From Tomocerus qinae (taxonomy: Eukaryota > Arthropoda > Collembola > Entomobryomorpha > Tomoceridae): 64,000 bases of DNA. Below, one piece after another: positions 48,317-60,245 of the stretch. Location of the stretch: the NCBI GenBank assembly GCA_020055645.1, contig CM034546.1, forward strand, positions 36,642,001 through 36,706,000, given 5' to 3'. A program made the translations under genes and the position numbers. Numbering within the stretch: the stretch's first letter is position 1; each line of letters begins with the position of its first letter. Under the pieces are notes generated by a model. It worked only from the letters and a program-made list of their open reading frames with translations, made no database searches and was not told the DNA's origin.

Positions 48317-49832
48317 TCCTATTACACCGTCTGTAGAATCAAAGAAATTAAATTATAATTATTATCGTATTATATATTATAACGCAAGATTGTAAAAGTG
48401 CGGTACAAGAAAAACTGAAATGCAAATATTTTATTCTCTATTGCTAATAAAATATTGCTTCGTTATTTTCACAACTATGCTGCAAAATTGCCAGACGATC
48501 AAGTTCCAAATTAGACTGAAAGATCACGATTCTTATTTTAGCAATTTTTTGCATAGACTTTTTGCAACTGTTAGAAACCATGATAGTAAATTAATTCACC
48601 CAAATATTTATTTCATTTATGTTTCCCTTCTGTATGCAGCCGGTTGAAAGGGAGAATTAGAGTCTATACCCAATAATTTATTAATTACTTACCTATTTGG
48701 AGTTTGGAGTATGTTTTAAAAATATTAAAAATACTTAGAGATTTTGTGGAGACGTGGAGAGTAATGTTTAGTGAATACGTCCAGGTTGTGTAGCAGTGTT
48801 AAATTGAGTGTAGCAGTAAAAATATAATATTATATATACAGCTTGGCAAATGGTAAATGCATTGCCGAATGCAAACTAAATAGTTTTATCACAATTATTA
48901 TGACGTGCATTATCCATCATATTACTGCCAAACAACATCAACAACCCGATTATCAATATTCAATATCTAATACCACAACGAGCCATCCGTATGCTGGACG
49001 TCTGTCCTCCATCTAGCCTAATGTAATGCATGTATGTAGGTATGTATCTGTTCTGTCTTCGTATTGATATTTTAAGCGTCTCTAGATATCAGATATCTTA
49101 AGCATAATTGCGCCCAATGTAATGGGGGTAGAATTTACTCCCATTTATAACAAATTAATTTTCCTGGACCTAAAATGAAACATGTGTTTATAAGCGAATC
49201 AAAAAAGAGCCACCAACCGGACCTTTCTTCGTTTTTCGTCATTAGATGCCACAAAAATACGTTTTTAATGCAACCTTCATCATTTATATAGTTTGTTTTA
49301 ATTATCAATTTAAAACGTGGGCATTAAAGTTTAAAACTCTGGCCGTGTATTGAGTTGATTTAAATATCTTACATATTACTTCCAGTCCTTTTAGTTAAAC
49401 TAGACTGTTTCAATGTGAATTTATTGACTTTGTAGTGGGCACTATGACGGATTAGTAATTATAATTTAATTAATTAATATATATAACATGGTAATATCAG
49501 TAAAATATAGTTACAGCAGTATATCTCGTGGATGCAAGTGGAAACAAGTATGCATCGCAATGAATGAGCATTAATTCCCAACGATGTCAGTAATTACATT
49601 TTATTGACTTTATCGTTTTCCTTCACAGAAACAAGCTGCGAATGTAAGAGGAAATGCAAAGATAACATACATTTTTATAATATTTTATGTCGTCAATTCG
49701 TGTTCACTATAAATCATTATCTTCTGAATTACTTTCTTAGTAAGTGTGAATCATCATGTACACACAGTACACAGAATTTCTTTCCTACGTGTTAACTTGT
49801 GTACCTTCAGATGTACATATTTTCTTACTGTT
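48317..49832. other. Intergenic, nothing recognised
   Basis: AT-rich, no gene-like frame. Upstream exons of the 48085-48316 exon would be expected here on the minus strand but none is convincing. Confidence 0.3.
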
Positions 49833-50034
49833 AACGTTTCATATTATTTCTTTCTGAGTATACATTTCACTCAAGATATACATCTACATCTCTTACTGTC
49901 GTTTTATAAAATACGTGTATTTGTTTACTTTCAACGTGTCATATTACGTAAGAAAATATTTCTTTCCGAGTATACGTGCCACATTTGTCTCAAGATGTAC
50001 ATCTCTTACTGTCTTTTTATAAAATACGTCTTTC
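49833..50034. repeat. Two-copy tandem repeat, about 100 bp per unit
   Basis: Both units contain TTTCTTTCYGAGTATAC, CTCAAGATRTACATCT and TCTTACTGTC-TTTTATAAAATACGT. Non-coding. Confidence 0.6.
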
Positions 50035-50948
50035 TTTTGATATTTTATAATTTTTTATATCCATTCTATTGCAATAATTGACATTGCTACGTAAAAATAA
50101 AATCATTTGGGTTCAGCTTCTCTATTCCATTCGCAGTAAATCATGAATGACACAGCAGTGGAGGAGAGGATAATTTATATCAAAAACCACAACAATCTAT
50201 ATTAGATATAAGTTTTGCTGCTATAAGTATACTATGTAATATATATGTTGTATACAATTTAATGCTATTAAAATACCAATGTCATTGTCAAGTATATTAG
50301 GACGTGTATGCTAAAGTATAAATGATTTTTACAACAGTCTTTGTATGTGAAGTGGACTATTGAATTAGAATTCGGACTAATTGACTACAAATACTTCCAC
50401 TACTCTCTTCCAAATACTATTTAATTCCAGATCCAAATCGCATTATAGACAGGTTCATTATAGGACAACATTTTCTTATATAAAATTTGGTGGACCACAG
50501 GAACCCCAAGCAAAATCATAGATGTTTGAGGACATTGTTGAATCAACGAATTCAGTACCTAGTAATATTATTATTGGTAATTGACAGTTGCCTCTTTGTG
50601 GAAGTTTTTGGGCTGCTAATGCCACTTTATGATAATCAGAATAGTTATATGTTCAAGGTGAACACATTAGTGCTTAATTGGTTTGCTTATACAAAACATA
50701 ATATAAAAAATGTTTTAAATACATGAATTAAAAATAATAAGTTCTAAAAATTAATATTAGGCTTTGAAAGTGGAAAATTTGAAGCCAAAAAGTTGAAATA
50801 GTACCTTGGAATAAGTTCCGTTTAAATTAAAAATGTATTACAAAAATTTCCTATAAGTACTTCGCATTTTAATATGGTAATTACAAAATTTGTTAAATAT
50901 TTTATATGCTTCCAGCCTTTTGATTCATAGCAATTCATTTTTTTCGGA
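50035..50948. other. Intergenic, nothing recognised
   Basis: No gene-like frame or clear repeat before the Penelope-like copy. Confidence 0.35.
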
Positions 50949-52696
50949 TAAAGGCTACCAGAATATTTTATTCACAATATAATCCAAGCTTTCGACAACT
51001 TTCTGTTGTCATCTTCAGGGGATCTAAAGATAAAATGATGAAGATGATAGATATGATTAAATATTTGTGATAGAGAATTAGAACAAACAAATAATAGGTA
51101 TATAATAATGCAAATATGTAGCTACGTAACGGTAAATTGTTTTTTAGGTATATGTGTGAATCTATAAGATAGATTCTAGTAGAGATGACCATAAGGGGTT
51201 AAGAGACAATCCCGAATCCAAATTCATGGTTTCTTTTTGCGAACGAATATACAAGCCTTCTTTTACTTTTCGAATAAAAGCATTTGGTTCTTTTTCAATC
51301 AGTCTTATGGATGGAGGCTTATGATGATAGTTGTGATTTTCAGCGAAATGTAGTGCCACCGCAGAAGACAAAACACGATTGTGACGAATATCAGCTAAAT
51401 GTTCTTTGAATCTTGTAGTATAATCTCTTCCTGTTTCGCCAAAATAACTTGCATGGCATTCTTCGCATTTAAGTTCATAAATACCTGAATTTATGCTTTT
51501 TGGTTTATCTTTATGACTGCATAATTTGTTGTATAGTTTTGGTCCAGGAAAATAACCGAAATCTGTATCTAAAGAAGATTGAATAATCTTGGTAATTCTT
51601 TTAGTCGCATTTCCAATAAAAGGTAGAATGAGACGTTTTTTGTATTCTTTTTCTTTATCAGGTGGAATATTCAACCTTGCTTTTTGAATTTTGATTCTCG
51701 AATCGATTAAATTGACTGGGTAGTTATTCTTAATTAATGCATTAGTAATGTGTTGAATTTCTTCATCAAGATGAATATCTTCACAAATTCTCAATGCACG
51801 GTAGACCAGACTGTCAATCACTGATATTTTATGGCACAAAGGGTGGTAAGAGTTGAAATTTAGATATCTGTCTGTGTGTGTTGGTTTTCTGTATACTTTA
51901 TAGCCAAAATTGTCATTTTTACGGTATAAAAATATATCTAGAAATGGCAATTCCCCGTTTTGTTCATGTTCAGAGGTAAATTGGATGGAAGGGTGGAAAG
52001 AGTTTATGCAGTTTAGAATTTCATCTTGTTTTACTTTGTTCACTATTGCAAAAGTGTCATCTACGTATCTTCGCCAAAATGATATGTCCGGATGGTTTGC
52101 GACTCTTTCATTTTCTAATTTTTGTAAAAATAGTTCACTAAAGATTGGAGAAATAGGAGATCCCATGGCATTTCCATCTTGTTGTAAATACAATTGATCT
52201 CTCCAGCGAAAATAGGTTCCTTGTAAACAAAGTTGTAATAATTGTAACACATCTTCAGAATCTAAACGAGTGACAGTCTTCCATTCTTCGTTTTCTTCCA
52301 GAATAGTTTTAATGTAGATCATTGTTTCTTGGATTGGAACTTTTGTGAAAAGTGAAACAACATCATAAGAAACCATAATATCTTTGTCCTTCAATTTGAT
52401 GTTTTTGATATCCGAGATGAGATCATAGGAATTTTTGATTGAAAAGGTATTTTTTGAAATCAAAGCTGTGAGGATTGGTTTTAGATAGATAGCTAAATTG
52501 TAACTTGGAGAATCTCGAAAATCTACTATCGGACGTAATGGAATATTGTCCTTATGAATTTTCGGTGAACCATAGAATATAGGACATCTATATGTTGTTT
52601 TCGAAATGAAATCTTTATCGTGTTTGGAGATTTCATTATTCTTGAAAAATAATGAGCAAAGTGTTCTGATTCGTTTCCCTTGGTCGTCTAAATTCA
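50949..52696 (-). mobile_element. Penelope-like element, copy A, 5'-truncated
   Basis: Contains the RT/GIY-YIG frame and a 3' untranslated region of about 210 bp that ends near TTTATCCGAAAAAA. It lacks the N-terminal part of the ORF. An inverted partner (copy C) lies at 52913-53990. Confidence 0.85.
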
Positions 52697-52697
52697 A
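51162..52697 (-). CDS. Penelope-like reverse transcriptase with GIY-YIG endonuclease (N-terminally truncated)
   Basis: 511 residues, uninterrupted. RT motifs: YGSPKIHKDNIPLRPIVDF, VSYDVVSLFTKVPI (motif A), QQDGNAMGSPISPIFSELF (motif B), and FWRRYVDDTFAIV (motif C, YVDD). The C-terminal GIY-YIG nuclease has SGIYELKCEECHASYFGETGRDY..RFKEH. This domain order is diagnostic of Penelope-like elements. The usual N-terminal extension before the first RT motifs is missing, so the copy is probably dead on its own. The frame is nevertheless intact, which points to recent insertion. Confidence 0.9.
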   Translation of the reverse strand: MNLDDQGKRIRTLCSLFFKNNEISKHDKDFISKTTYRCPIFYGSPKIHKDNIPLRPIVDFRDSPSYNLAIYLKPILTALISKNTFSIKNSYDLISDIKNIKLKDKDIMVSYDVVSLFTKVPIQETMIYIKTILEENEEWKTVTRLDSEDVLQLLQLCLQGTYFRWRDQLYLQQDGNAMGSPISPIFSELFLQKLENERVANHPDISFWRRYVDDTFAIVNKVKQDEILNCINSFHPSIQFTSEHEQNGELPFLDIFLYRKNDNFGYKVYRKPTHTDRYLNFNSYHPLCHKISVIDSLVYRALRICEDIHLDEEIQHITNALIKNNYPVNLIDSRIKIQKARLNIPPDKEKEYKKRLILPFIGNATKRITKIIQSSLDTDFGYFPGPKLYNKLCSHKDKPKSINSGIYELKCEECHASYFGETGRDYTTRFKEHLADIRHNRVLSSAVALHFAENHNYHHKPPSIRLIEKEPNAFIRKVKEGLYIRSQKETMNLDSGLSLNPLWSSLLESIL

Positions 52698-52912
52698 AAA
52701 GCAAGGTTGAATATTCCACCTGATAAAGAAAAAGAATACAAAAAACGTCTCATTCTACCTTTTATTGGAAATGCGACTAAAAGAATTACCAAGATTATTC
52801 AATCTTCTTTAGATACAGATTTCGGTTATTTTCCTGGACCAAAACTATACAACAAATTATGCAGTCATAAAGATAAACCAAAAAGCATAAATTCAGGTAT
52901 TTATGAACTTGC
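52697..52912 (+). mobile_element. Penelope-like element, short fragment B
   Basis: A 216-bp piece coding for KARLNIPPDKEKEYKKRL up to NSGIYEL, i.e. the region between RT and the nuclease. It begins exactly where copy A ends and is fused at its 3' side to copy C. Confidence 0.8.
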
Positions 52913-53990
52913 ATAAACTCTTTCCACCCTTCCATCCAATTTACCTCTGAACATGAACAAAACGGGGAATTGCCATTTCTAGATATATTTTTATACCGTA
53001 AAAATGACAATTTTGGCTATAAAGTATACAGAAAACCAACACACACAGACAGATATCTAAATTTCAACTCTTACCACCCTTTGTGCCATAAAATATCAGT
53101 GATTGACAGTCTGGTCTACCGTGCATTGAGAATTTGTGAAGATATTCATCTTGATGAAGAAATTCAACACATTACTAATGCATTAATTAAGAATAACTAC
53201 CCAGTCAATTTAATCGATTCGAGAATCAAAATTCAAAAAGCAAGGTTGAATATTCTACCTGATAAAGAAAAAGAATACAAAAAACGTCTCATTCTACCTT
53301 TTATTGGAAATGCGACTAAAAGAATTACCAAGATTATTCAATCTTCTTTAGATACAGATTTCGGTTATTTTCCTGGACCAAAACTATACAACAAATTATG
53401 CAGTCATAAAGATAAACCAAAAAGCATAAATTCAGGTATTTATGAACTTAAATGCGAAGAATGCCATGCAAGTTATTTTGGCGAAACAGGAAGAGATTAT
53501 ACTACAAGATTCAAAGAACATTTAGCTGATATTCGTCACAATCGTGTTTTGTCTTCTGCGGTGGCACTACATTTCACTGAAAATCACAACTATCATCATA
53601 AGCCTCCATCCATAAGACTGATTGAAAAAGAACCAAATGCTTTTATTCGAAAAGTAAAAGAAGGCTTGTATATTCGTTCGCAAAAAGAAACCATGAATTT
53701 GGATTCGGGATTGTCTCTTAACCCCTTATGGTCATCTCTACTAGAATCTATCTTATAGATTCACACATATACCTAAAAAACAATTTACCGTTACGTAGCT
53801 ACATATTTGCATTATTATATACCTATTATTTGTTTGTTCTAATTCTCTATCACAAATATTTAATCATATCTATCATCTTCATCATTTTATCTTTAGATCC
53901 CCTGAAGATGACAACAGAAAGTTGTCGAAAGCTTGGATTATATTGTGAATAAAATATTCTGGTAGCCTTTATCCGAAAAAAATGAATTGC
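52913..53990 (+). mobile_element. Penelope-like element, copy C (C-terminal RT and nuclease, 3' end)
   Basis: Begins inside the FHPSIQFTSEHEQNGELPF region and is open to 53758 (LWSSLLESIL), then continues through the 3' untranslated region. Nearly identical to copy A in opposite orientation, with few differences (LPPDKE/LPDKE-type change near 53250, AENH/TENH). Its start from Met at 52970 is only the first ATG; the copy is truncated. Confidence 0.85.
53902..53930 (+). ncRNA. Hammerhead-ribozyme-like motif in the Penelope 3' region (also inverted in copy A)
   Basis: CTGAAGA (CUGANGA box) is followed by T, then a perfect hairpin GACAAC-AGAAA-GTTGTC, then GAAA. This is the core of a hammerhead with stem II, except for one extra U before the stem. 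Penelope-like elements are known to carry hammerheads. A cleavage triplet with stems I and III was not resolved. Confidence 0.4.
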
Positions 53991-54332
53991 TACAAAATTT
54001 GTTGTCAATTTATTTAAATCTTTTAAAACCAAGATCCTAAATTTGAATGTTTATTTAAAAGGATTTATTCGCCAATATTGATATATAAAGTAAGTATTTT
54101 TATCTGATTTATACATGAAATCGATATCGTTAATATTCAAATTAAAAAAGTACACAATTAAAATACAATTATTAATTTTTTTCATTTAAACCGCATCCAT
54201 TATAGTCACATAACTATGCAACAGCCCTGTTCAGATCTGCTCTTCTAAAATAAATTCAAAAATAATTTCTGAGTCTGAATAAACTTTTCGTCTCAACAAG
54301 ATTTTAAAACGCTCAATGTTTTATTATCTTCA
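53991..54332. other. Intergenic, nothing recognised
   Basis: AT-rich sequence downstream of the CARD-Rho gene (minus strand). If the Rho gene has a further 3' exon it should be here or beyond. Confidence 0.35.
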
Positions 54333-55669
54333 TTATGAATATCTTACCAATGCCAATGTTATTTGTATAATAGTTGGCAAGATGTCTTTCATTCCTTCGC
54401 CTGTCTTTGCCGAGCATTCGAAGTATGCCTTAGCTCCTATGTTCTTTGCTGTTTGTTGTCCTTCTTTGGTGGTTACAATTCTACTTCGTTCACAATCGTT
54501 CTCAGTATTTCGCAAATCCAGTTTAGTTCCCACCAAAAAAATAGGAACTTTTGGGCAAAAATGTTTAAATTCAGGTACCCATTTTGCCTCTGCATTTGAA
54601 AGTGAGTTGTAGTTATTTATAGAAAACACGAGAATACAAATATCCGTTTTGGGGTAACTTAAGGGACGTAATACGTCGTACTCCTCTTGACCGGCGGTGT
54701 CCCAAATGGCAAGATTGACCTATAAATCACATTTTTAATTAAGCTATGGTAGTTTTAACAGTGACTATAAAAGAAAAACCTACCAGACAGTTGTCCACTT
54801 TCACAAAAGTTTGATGATTGTCAAAAACGGTTGGAATATATTCTTCAGGAAATATTCCCGCCGTCCAAACTATATTCATGCACGTTTTACCAGTACAACC
54901 GTCTCCAATCACAACAAGCTTTTTAATTCCTGATATAATATTATCCTGTTTTGCGATTGGCTTTTCGATTTCAGAAACTACTACTACCTGCAAAAAAATA
55001 AATAAAAAGGTATCACATTTTAGAATTCCAGTTTTTGCCTATGAATTTAGGCTTACCTTTTTATTATCTTCAGGACTGTCTTCTGGTAGCGTATTTTTCT
55101 CTTTAATGGAAATATATCTTGTTTTGGATGCAGCAACAATATCTTCGACTCGGAGGACATCCACCAGCTCTTGAACTTTGTCCAAAAGTGGATTTATTCG
55201 ATCGTAATTAACTGGAGAATTAGTTAAGTCTAAAGTAAATTGCTGAGAAAAACGAATCGCTTGCGAAGTTCCGTTATTTGTGTCTAAAACTTTGGCTATG
55301 TGATCGTTACAAGTTTCCTTTAAGGCTTTTAAAAGTTTGTCTTTTGTTCCTGGTCCTTTCCTTGTTAATAAACGCATTAAATTATACACTTGATCTTCGT
55401 GAGTTGAATGAGATTCCTAAAAGATCAAAGGAAAATGTTAAATATACACATACCATTAAAATATTAAACTACATTTACATACGCTTGGTTAAATCAAGTA
55501 GGTTGATAGCTAAAGCAAATAGAAATTGATTTACAATAGTTTCTTTCTCTACTGGAAGAATGACACCACTTTGAATCAAGTGAATATTAAGTAGTCCAAT
55601 GTTTGTCGTCCTTTGAGTTATGAAGACAATATTTTTTAATACATTTGACTCCAGATCTTCTACTTCCAT
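54333..55669 (-). CDS. CARD-Rho family GTPase fusion, four exons
   Basis: Exons (minus strand): 55669-55535, 55416-55057, 54987-54784, 54719-54333. All introns are phase 0 with GT/AG sites. Protein about 361 residues. Residues 1 to about 80 form a [32 protein letters not shown] then, after the intron, [23 protein letters not shown] and HIAKVL, the classic second-half CARD pattern. A linker of about 85 residues follows. The GTPase has G1 GDGCTGKT, switch [11 protein letters not shown]3 [11 protein letters not shown]4 GTKLDL and G5 ECSAKTG, plus the Rho signature [10 protein letters not shown]. It should bind GTP and act as a switch on actin or NADPH-oxidase-type effectors (family knowledge). 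The C-terminus (LALVRYS) lacks a CAAX box. A GGTAAGA just before the stop could be a splice donor to a missing last exon. In the G1 loop the usual Ala-Val is Cys-Thr. Confidence 0.85.
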
Positions 55670-55791
55670 TATAATTATTAAATTTCAAAATAATAATTAA
55701 TGCACTAAATTCAAATTACAACCTTATTTAGTTTATCACTTTTGTTTAAATTTAATACAAGCTCCCATAAATTGCACGTGGTATAATAATA

Positions 55792-56708
55792 CAAAGGGTG
55801 TACACAGTCTTTTTGGACAGTGCAGTTTGCCGATTTGTTACGAAGTAAATCACATATATATAGCAACATTGAAAATGTCTGTTCAAATCTAAGTTTGATT
55901 AATTAAGTAATTAGCAAAACATTTTAACAGCGGTCGACAAGGTGGCAAATAATTTATAGTGGAAGTAGAAGGATCACTAAAGATGCTTTTCAAATTTTTT
56001 GTTATCCAAAAGAGTGTTCGTTCAACGCAATATGGACAATATTGCCATTTCATATGAATCTGAACTTAATGTCATCGAAAGCAATGACATTAATACATAT
56101 TAAAAGGTAATTCGGCTGACAAGGCATTAAAAGAATCCTTACTGATAAAAAAAACCCGGAATTTATCCATAAATTTGCTCAAATAAAGAAGGGTTGGCGT
56201 TTGGAATTGATTGAGACCGTTGCGTTGGCTGTAAGTCGTAAGTCGGGCATTCCTACACTAGTTGTGTATAACATAATCTGTAATGATTAATTGTTGACAT
56301 TGAAAAGGAATGCAGAAGTTGGCAAGATAATACATTTTTTTGACTTTTTTCCAAATTACAAGTAGAAATATTGTAGAAACCACCATAAAATAATAGTCAT
56401 TTTCAAAGAAACCATTACGGTAATGTCCCCAGATAAATGTTTTTCTATTCTTGGATCATAGATAGGAACTGGTTTTTGGGAGAAAAGTATGCTATGATTG
56501 AGTTTTGGAACATTTTAAAGGAAGAGTGGAGCAAGTTAATTTATGCCACAACAAGAATATTTTTAACGTCATAAATTAGGATTGGCTCATTGAGGATATC
56601 AAAATTTAAGATATTCAAGATGTTGAAGTTATTCAATATGTCAAAATTGTTGAATTCGTTAAATGAAGTTAAGAGAAAATCGTCCAAAAAGACTGCATAC
56701 ACCCTCTG
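55792..56708. mobile_element. Tc1/mariner-type element, decayed (917 bp)
   Basis: Terminal inverted repeats of about 27 bp, sharing AGGGTGTA and CAGTCTTTTTGGAC, are flanked by TA on both sides (55790-55791, 56709-56710). The interior has no open transposase frame, only stop-rich sequence. It lies just upstream of the CARD-Rho gene. Confidence 0.75.
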
Positions 56709-58286
56709 TAGTAAAACACCACCGCACCCTATCACCCATCGAGGTCGATATATAAACATCAGTTAAAGTTAATTAATATAACTATAGTATAATAAAATGG
56801 CATATTAATATTACATTGATGTTAACTTGAGAATGGCAGTATAAATATAGTAAGTATAGTATAGTAAATATAGATAGTAAATATAGTAAGTAGTAATATA
56901 ATATATATAAAGTACGAAAGTAGCCAAATAGCAATACGTAACTAATTCGCAAAACCGCAAATTACGCAAACATCGTTCAATGAATTCGTTGAGGTTTAAG
57001 ACTAAAACCGCTCATATGCAGCATACCTATTAATTTAAAAGGAATATGCAACGCTACTATTTACAATAATTCATCATTAAATTCATAGTATAATGCACAA
57101 TAATGTTTCAAGAATCAAAATTCTAAAGCAAGTCGTAACTAATAACAGATCGTCCTAATCCTGCATTTATTTTAAAACTTCTTTTCAAGCAGGTAATATT
57201 GTATGCAGTTTCATAACTTTAAAAATATCTCATAATGGATGTAAAATGTAATTATGCCATATGTAATGTAGAATAGAATAGAATATGGGTTTTATTTGCG
57301 TTTTAGATCAGATTAGAGTAGTGATTATGCATGTGAAATCATACTTATTAATAATAATCTTTTATCAGAACGGCAAAATAATTACTTAGAACTATACATT
57401 TTAATAAGGTTATCCTAGAGGATATCTCATGTCTCAAGATTAGGTCATATTATTACAATTTTTTTATTGGGACTACATTATTAAATTAAAAGACTTCTAA
57501 CTATCTTATATACCTAATGGACCTGAGTTAGTGAACACAAATCAGCGATGTATTATCAATTTATATCTGATTATTACTATTATGTGTATAATGTTTTCAG
57601 CGATATTATCCATTGATGCTCCATGATCTTAGTCAGTATGTTATTTTGAATGTAGAAAATATGACTTCTAGCCCTTCCTGTCCTACCAGACTACCCAGAT
57701 CCTACTTGGTCTAAGGGAAGGGAACGGAGATAATACCAAATTAATGTTTAGTTAAAAAGTAGTGATAGATTTTGTAAATTGACCCTACACCTTATTAGCA
57801 TTATTACTAACAGTTAATTAAAAATGAAAAGTAGGTTTCGAAATAGGTTAATGATTTAACATAATAGCTAATCATCAAAACTCCATATAAATGTTTATAT
57901 GGATAATCAAATTATTTTTAATACGATTATTATAGAAATTATTATGCGTCCAGACCTAGTTCCTGCAGTTTTAAATCTATGCATAACGTAATTGAGTTTT
58001 CTGTCTGATTCTTTTTGTTTTTGTTTGATAGCTATACATTATTGTGCAAAATCTACATGAATGTTAACTTGCCTGATAATAATAAATTAATAATATTTAT
58101 TTTTTGTTAAAGACCATATAGCAAAAATTAATATACCCAATTTTATGAAATAGATTAACTGAGCGTCCCATTAAAAATGCGTCTCATACATACATGGCTA
58201 CATACCGGGTAAGATAAAACGTTTCTTGCTTATATTTTTGACGAGATTTAAATCTAAATAAAAGAAACTTGGTACGCTAAAGCAAA
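56709..58286. other. Intergenic; duplicated with 61540-63430
   Basis: Blocks at 56790-56950, 56985-57240 and 57660-57740 recur, diverged, at 61545-61640, 62963-63230 and 63355-63430. The stretch 57268-57300 (GAATAGAATAGAATATGGG then TTTTATTTGCG) looks like a LINE 3' end. No gene seen. Confidence 0.45.
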
Positions 58287-59754
58287 TCAAAGCTTTGGAT
58301 AGGAAATAAGTAGCGAAGTGACGATATTGGTACCGGCGTCAATACAGTCGAGGGTGTGTTTGGATTTTACAGCTTTGAAAATGCCATAACGAATCCCAAA
58401 TGTAGCTGTACTGGTGAGCAGTTTCTTATAATACAGTTTGTTCCGAGTGGTTTTAAGCAGTTCTATTTGGAGTGCATTTAGTGTTTCTGTAGAGTATTTG
58501 TCACAGAGAGAGTACGTCAACAAGACGAACGAAAGAGCGAATCCGGATATAAGGCAGATTGAAACCAGCAGAATTACTATTATCAGGCCTTCTGAATTTT
58601 GTCGGATGACTGCAAAGAAAGCAAATGACGCAACAGCCAATACATAATATATAGCTGCGGGAACGTGACATCTTAGAAGACAGTCATTGAATAAAATAAT
58701 TAAAACTCTCAGCCCATTAAAAGTTTGTATTCTTTTTTGAAGATCAGCCTTGCTTTCCCTATGGAAACACATTATTACTAATTAATATGCGTGTTAGTTC
58801 AAATTCAAATTTGAAGCAAAACATTGACTAAATATCAGAACTTCATAAGTATGTTTCTAATATATTTTTCCTTTATAGTAAAATATGTTGTATGCATTCT
58901 TTTAAGTTTTCAAAAACATGCCTTATCATATGCAGGAAGAAACAGATCCTTGTTGAGCACAAGAATGTGAAACAAAGAAACAAAGATATTGAGAAAACTT
59001 TCAATATCCCCACGAAATAATGTTGAACAAAGATGACAATGGAGGACAGTCCCATCCCTTCAAAAGCCCAAGCAAAACGATGTCTTCCCGGAATCACATA
59101 ATATAAAGCATGAGAGGCCAACCCTAAAGATATCGTGTATACCCCTACTATCCATTTGGAAAATAAAGTTTCGGCATAAACGAATAGTTTGAATTTCGTC
59201 GTGGATGTTTCACGCCAACCTGATTTGGAGTATTAACAGATTAATTAATTGATATGGACAATAAATTATATGCTTCTAAAATAGATGCAAGAATAATGTC
59301 GATGATATTAATGATCATAGGAGTAAATACCTTCAGCAATGATTGGGAATCCTTTAAGGTCCATTTGATTTAAGACGTGCGCAATTTCAACCCTTTTTGT
59401 TCTCAGATTACATAATGAAATGATGGCCATTATATACGTAGTCATAATCATGTAGACAATCACAAATTTCAAATTGATATTCTCGTCTGAACGAAGCATG
59501 AGTACTAATTGAATTGCTTCGTAAATTGCAAGTACAATTAAACATATTATATGAATGCTTAATATGGGAGATGCCCTGGGTTCAAACAATTTACTAGCTT
59601 TACTATATTTTGTTGGATTATGTCCGAAGAAAATATTAAAATAAAACCCAATCCATTGTAAACTTTCATAGCCGGAGAAGTTCTTTGTATCTGGAATGAT
59701 ACTGGCTTTTACCTGTTCTTTCCAAAGTGCCCAGGGAATAGAAATAGGTCGCAT
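58287..59754 (-). CDS. Seven-pass gustatory-receptor-like protein, three exons, one GC-AG intron
   Basis: Exons: 59754-59331, 59219-58922, 58758-58287; together 397 codons, the usual size of arthropod Gr proteins. Intron 1 uses GTATTT/CAG. Intron 2 needs a GC donor (AG|GCATGT) to keep the frame; the GT four bases on would lead to a stop. About seven hydrophobic helices: ILSIHIICLIVLAIYEAI, VIVYMIMTTYIMAIISL, WIVGVYTISLGLASHAL, GLSSIVIFVQHYFV, VFSISLFLCFTFLC, AIYYVLAVASFAFFAVI and LIIVILLVSICLISGFALSF. No TYhhhhhQF Gr signature is seen, so assignment to the Gr family rests on size, topology and repeated occurrence in the window (also 21721 and 60246). Likely a chemosensory ion channel (inference). 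Confidence 0.6.
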
Positions 59755-60245
59755 ACTGACACAAATGGCGATTTGTTAAGCAATTTTGGAAGTTGATCTG
59801 ACTGCGGATAAATACATTTTCACTTAATACGAAATTGCAATAAGTTTCAAAAAATGTAATATAAATAAAAACTTTTGAATACTTATATGTGTAATTAGTT
59901 TTTAAAACTACTTGATTTGTTTGATTTGTTTGATTTGTTTGATTTTTAGTGCCTTACCAAATAAAAACAATTAGCGTTTTAAAGTGTGCAAGTAAAATAA
60001 ATTTTATTTAGATGTACAGAAATTGTTGTTTACGTTAAGTTTTCTAGTTTGGAGTTCAAGACCATTTGTACTGATTTTCTACGAGTGGCTTTATTTATAT
60101 TTATATCCAGATATCCTCCTGTAACTTTCGGTGAGCTAGTTAATATCTCGTACATTATTCCGTACAAACTTCCGTCGTTTAAGACGACGTGTTAAAACTA
60201 TAGTTAGGACATGGCATAGCTAACATTTTATAGTTTATTTACACT
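59755..60245. other. Intergenic; short (GATTTGTTT)n at 59912-59945
   Basis: Four units of a 9-bp repeat. No gene seen. Confidence 0.5.

Noticed and set aside
49746-50081. Plus-strand hydrophobic frame
   Set aside because: It is made of the two-copy tandem repeat at 49833-50034.
50487-50726. Plus-strand frame with one hydrophobic segment
   Set aside because: No homology recognised, no splice or neighbour context; likely chance.
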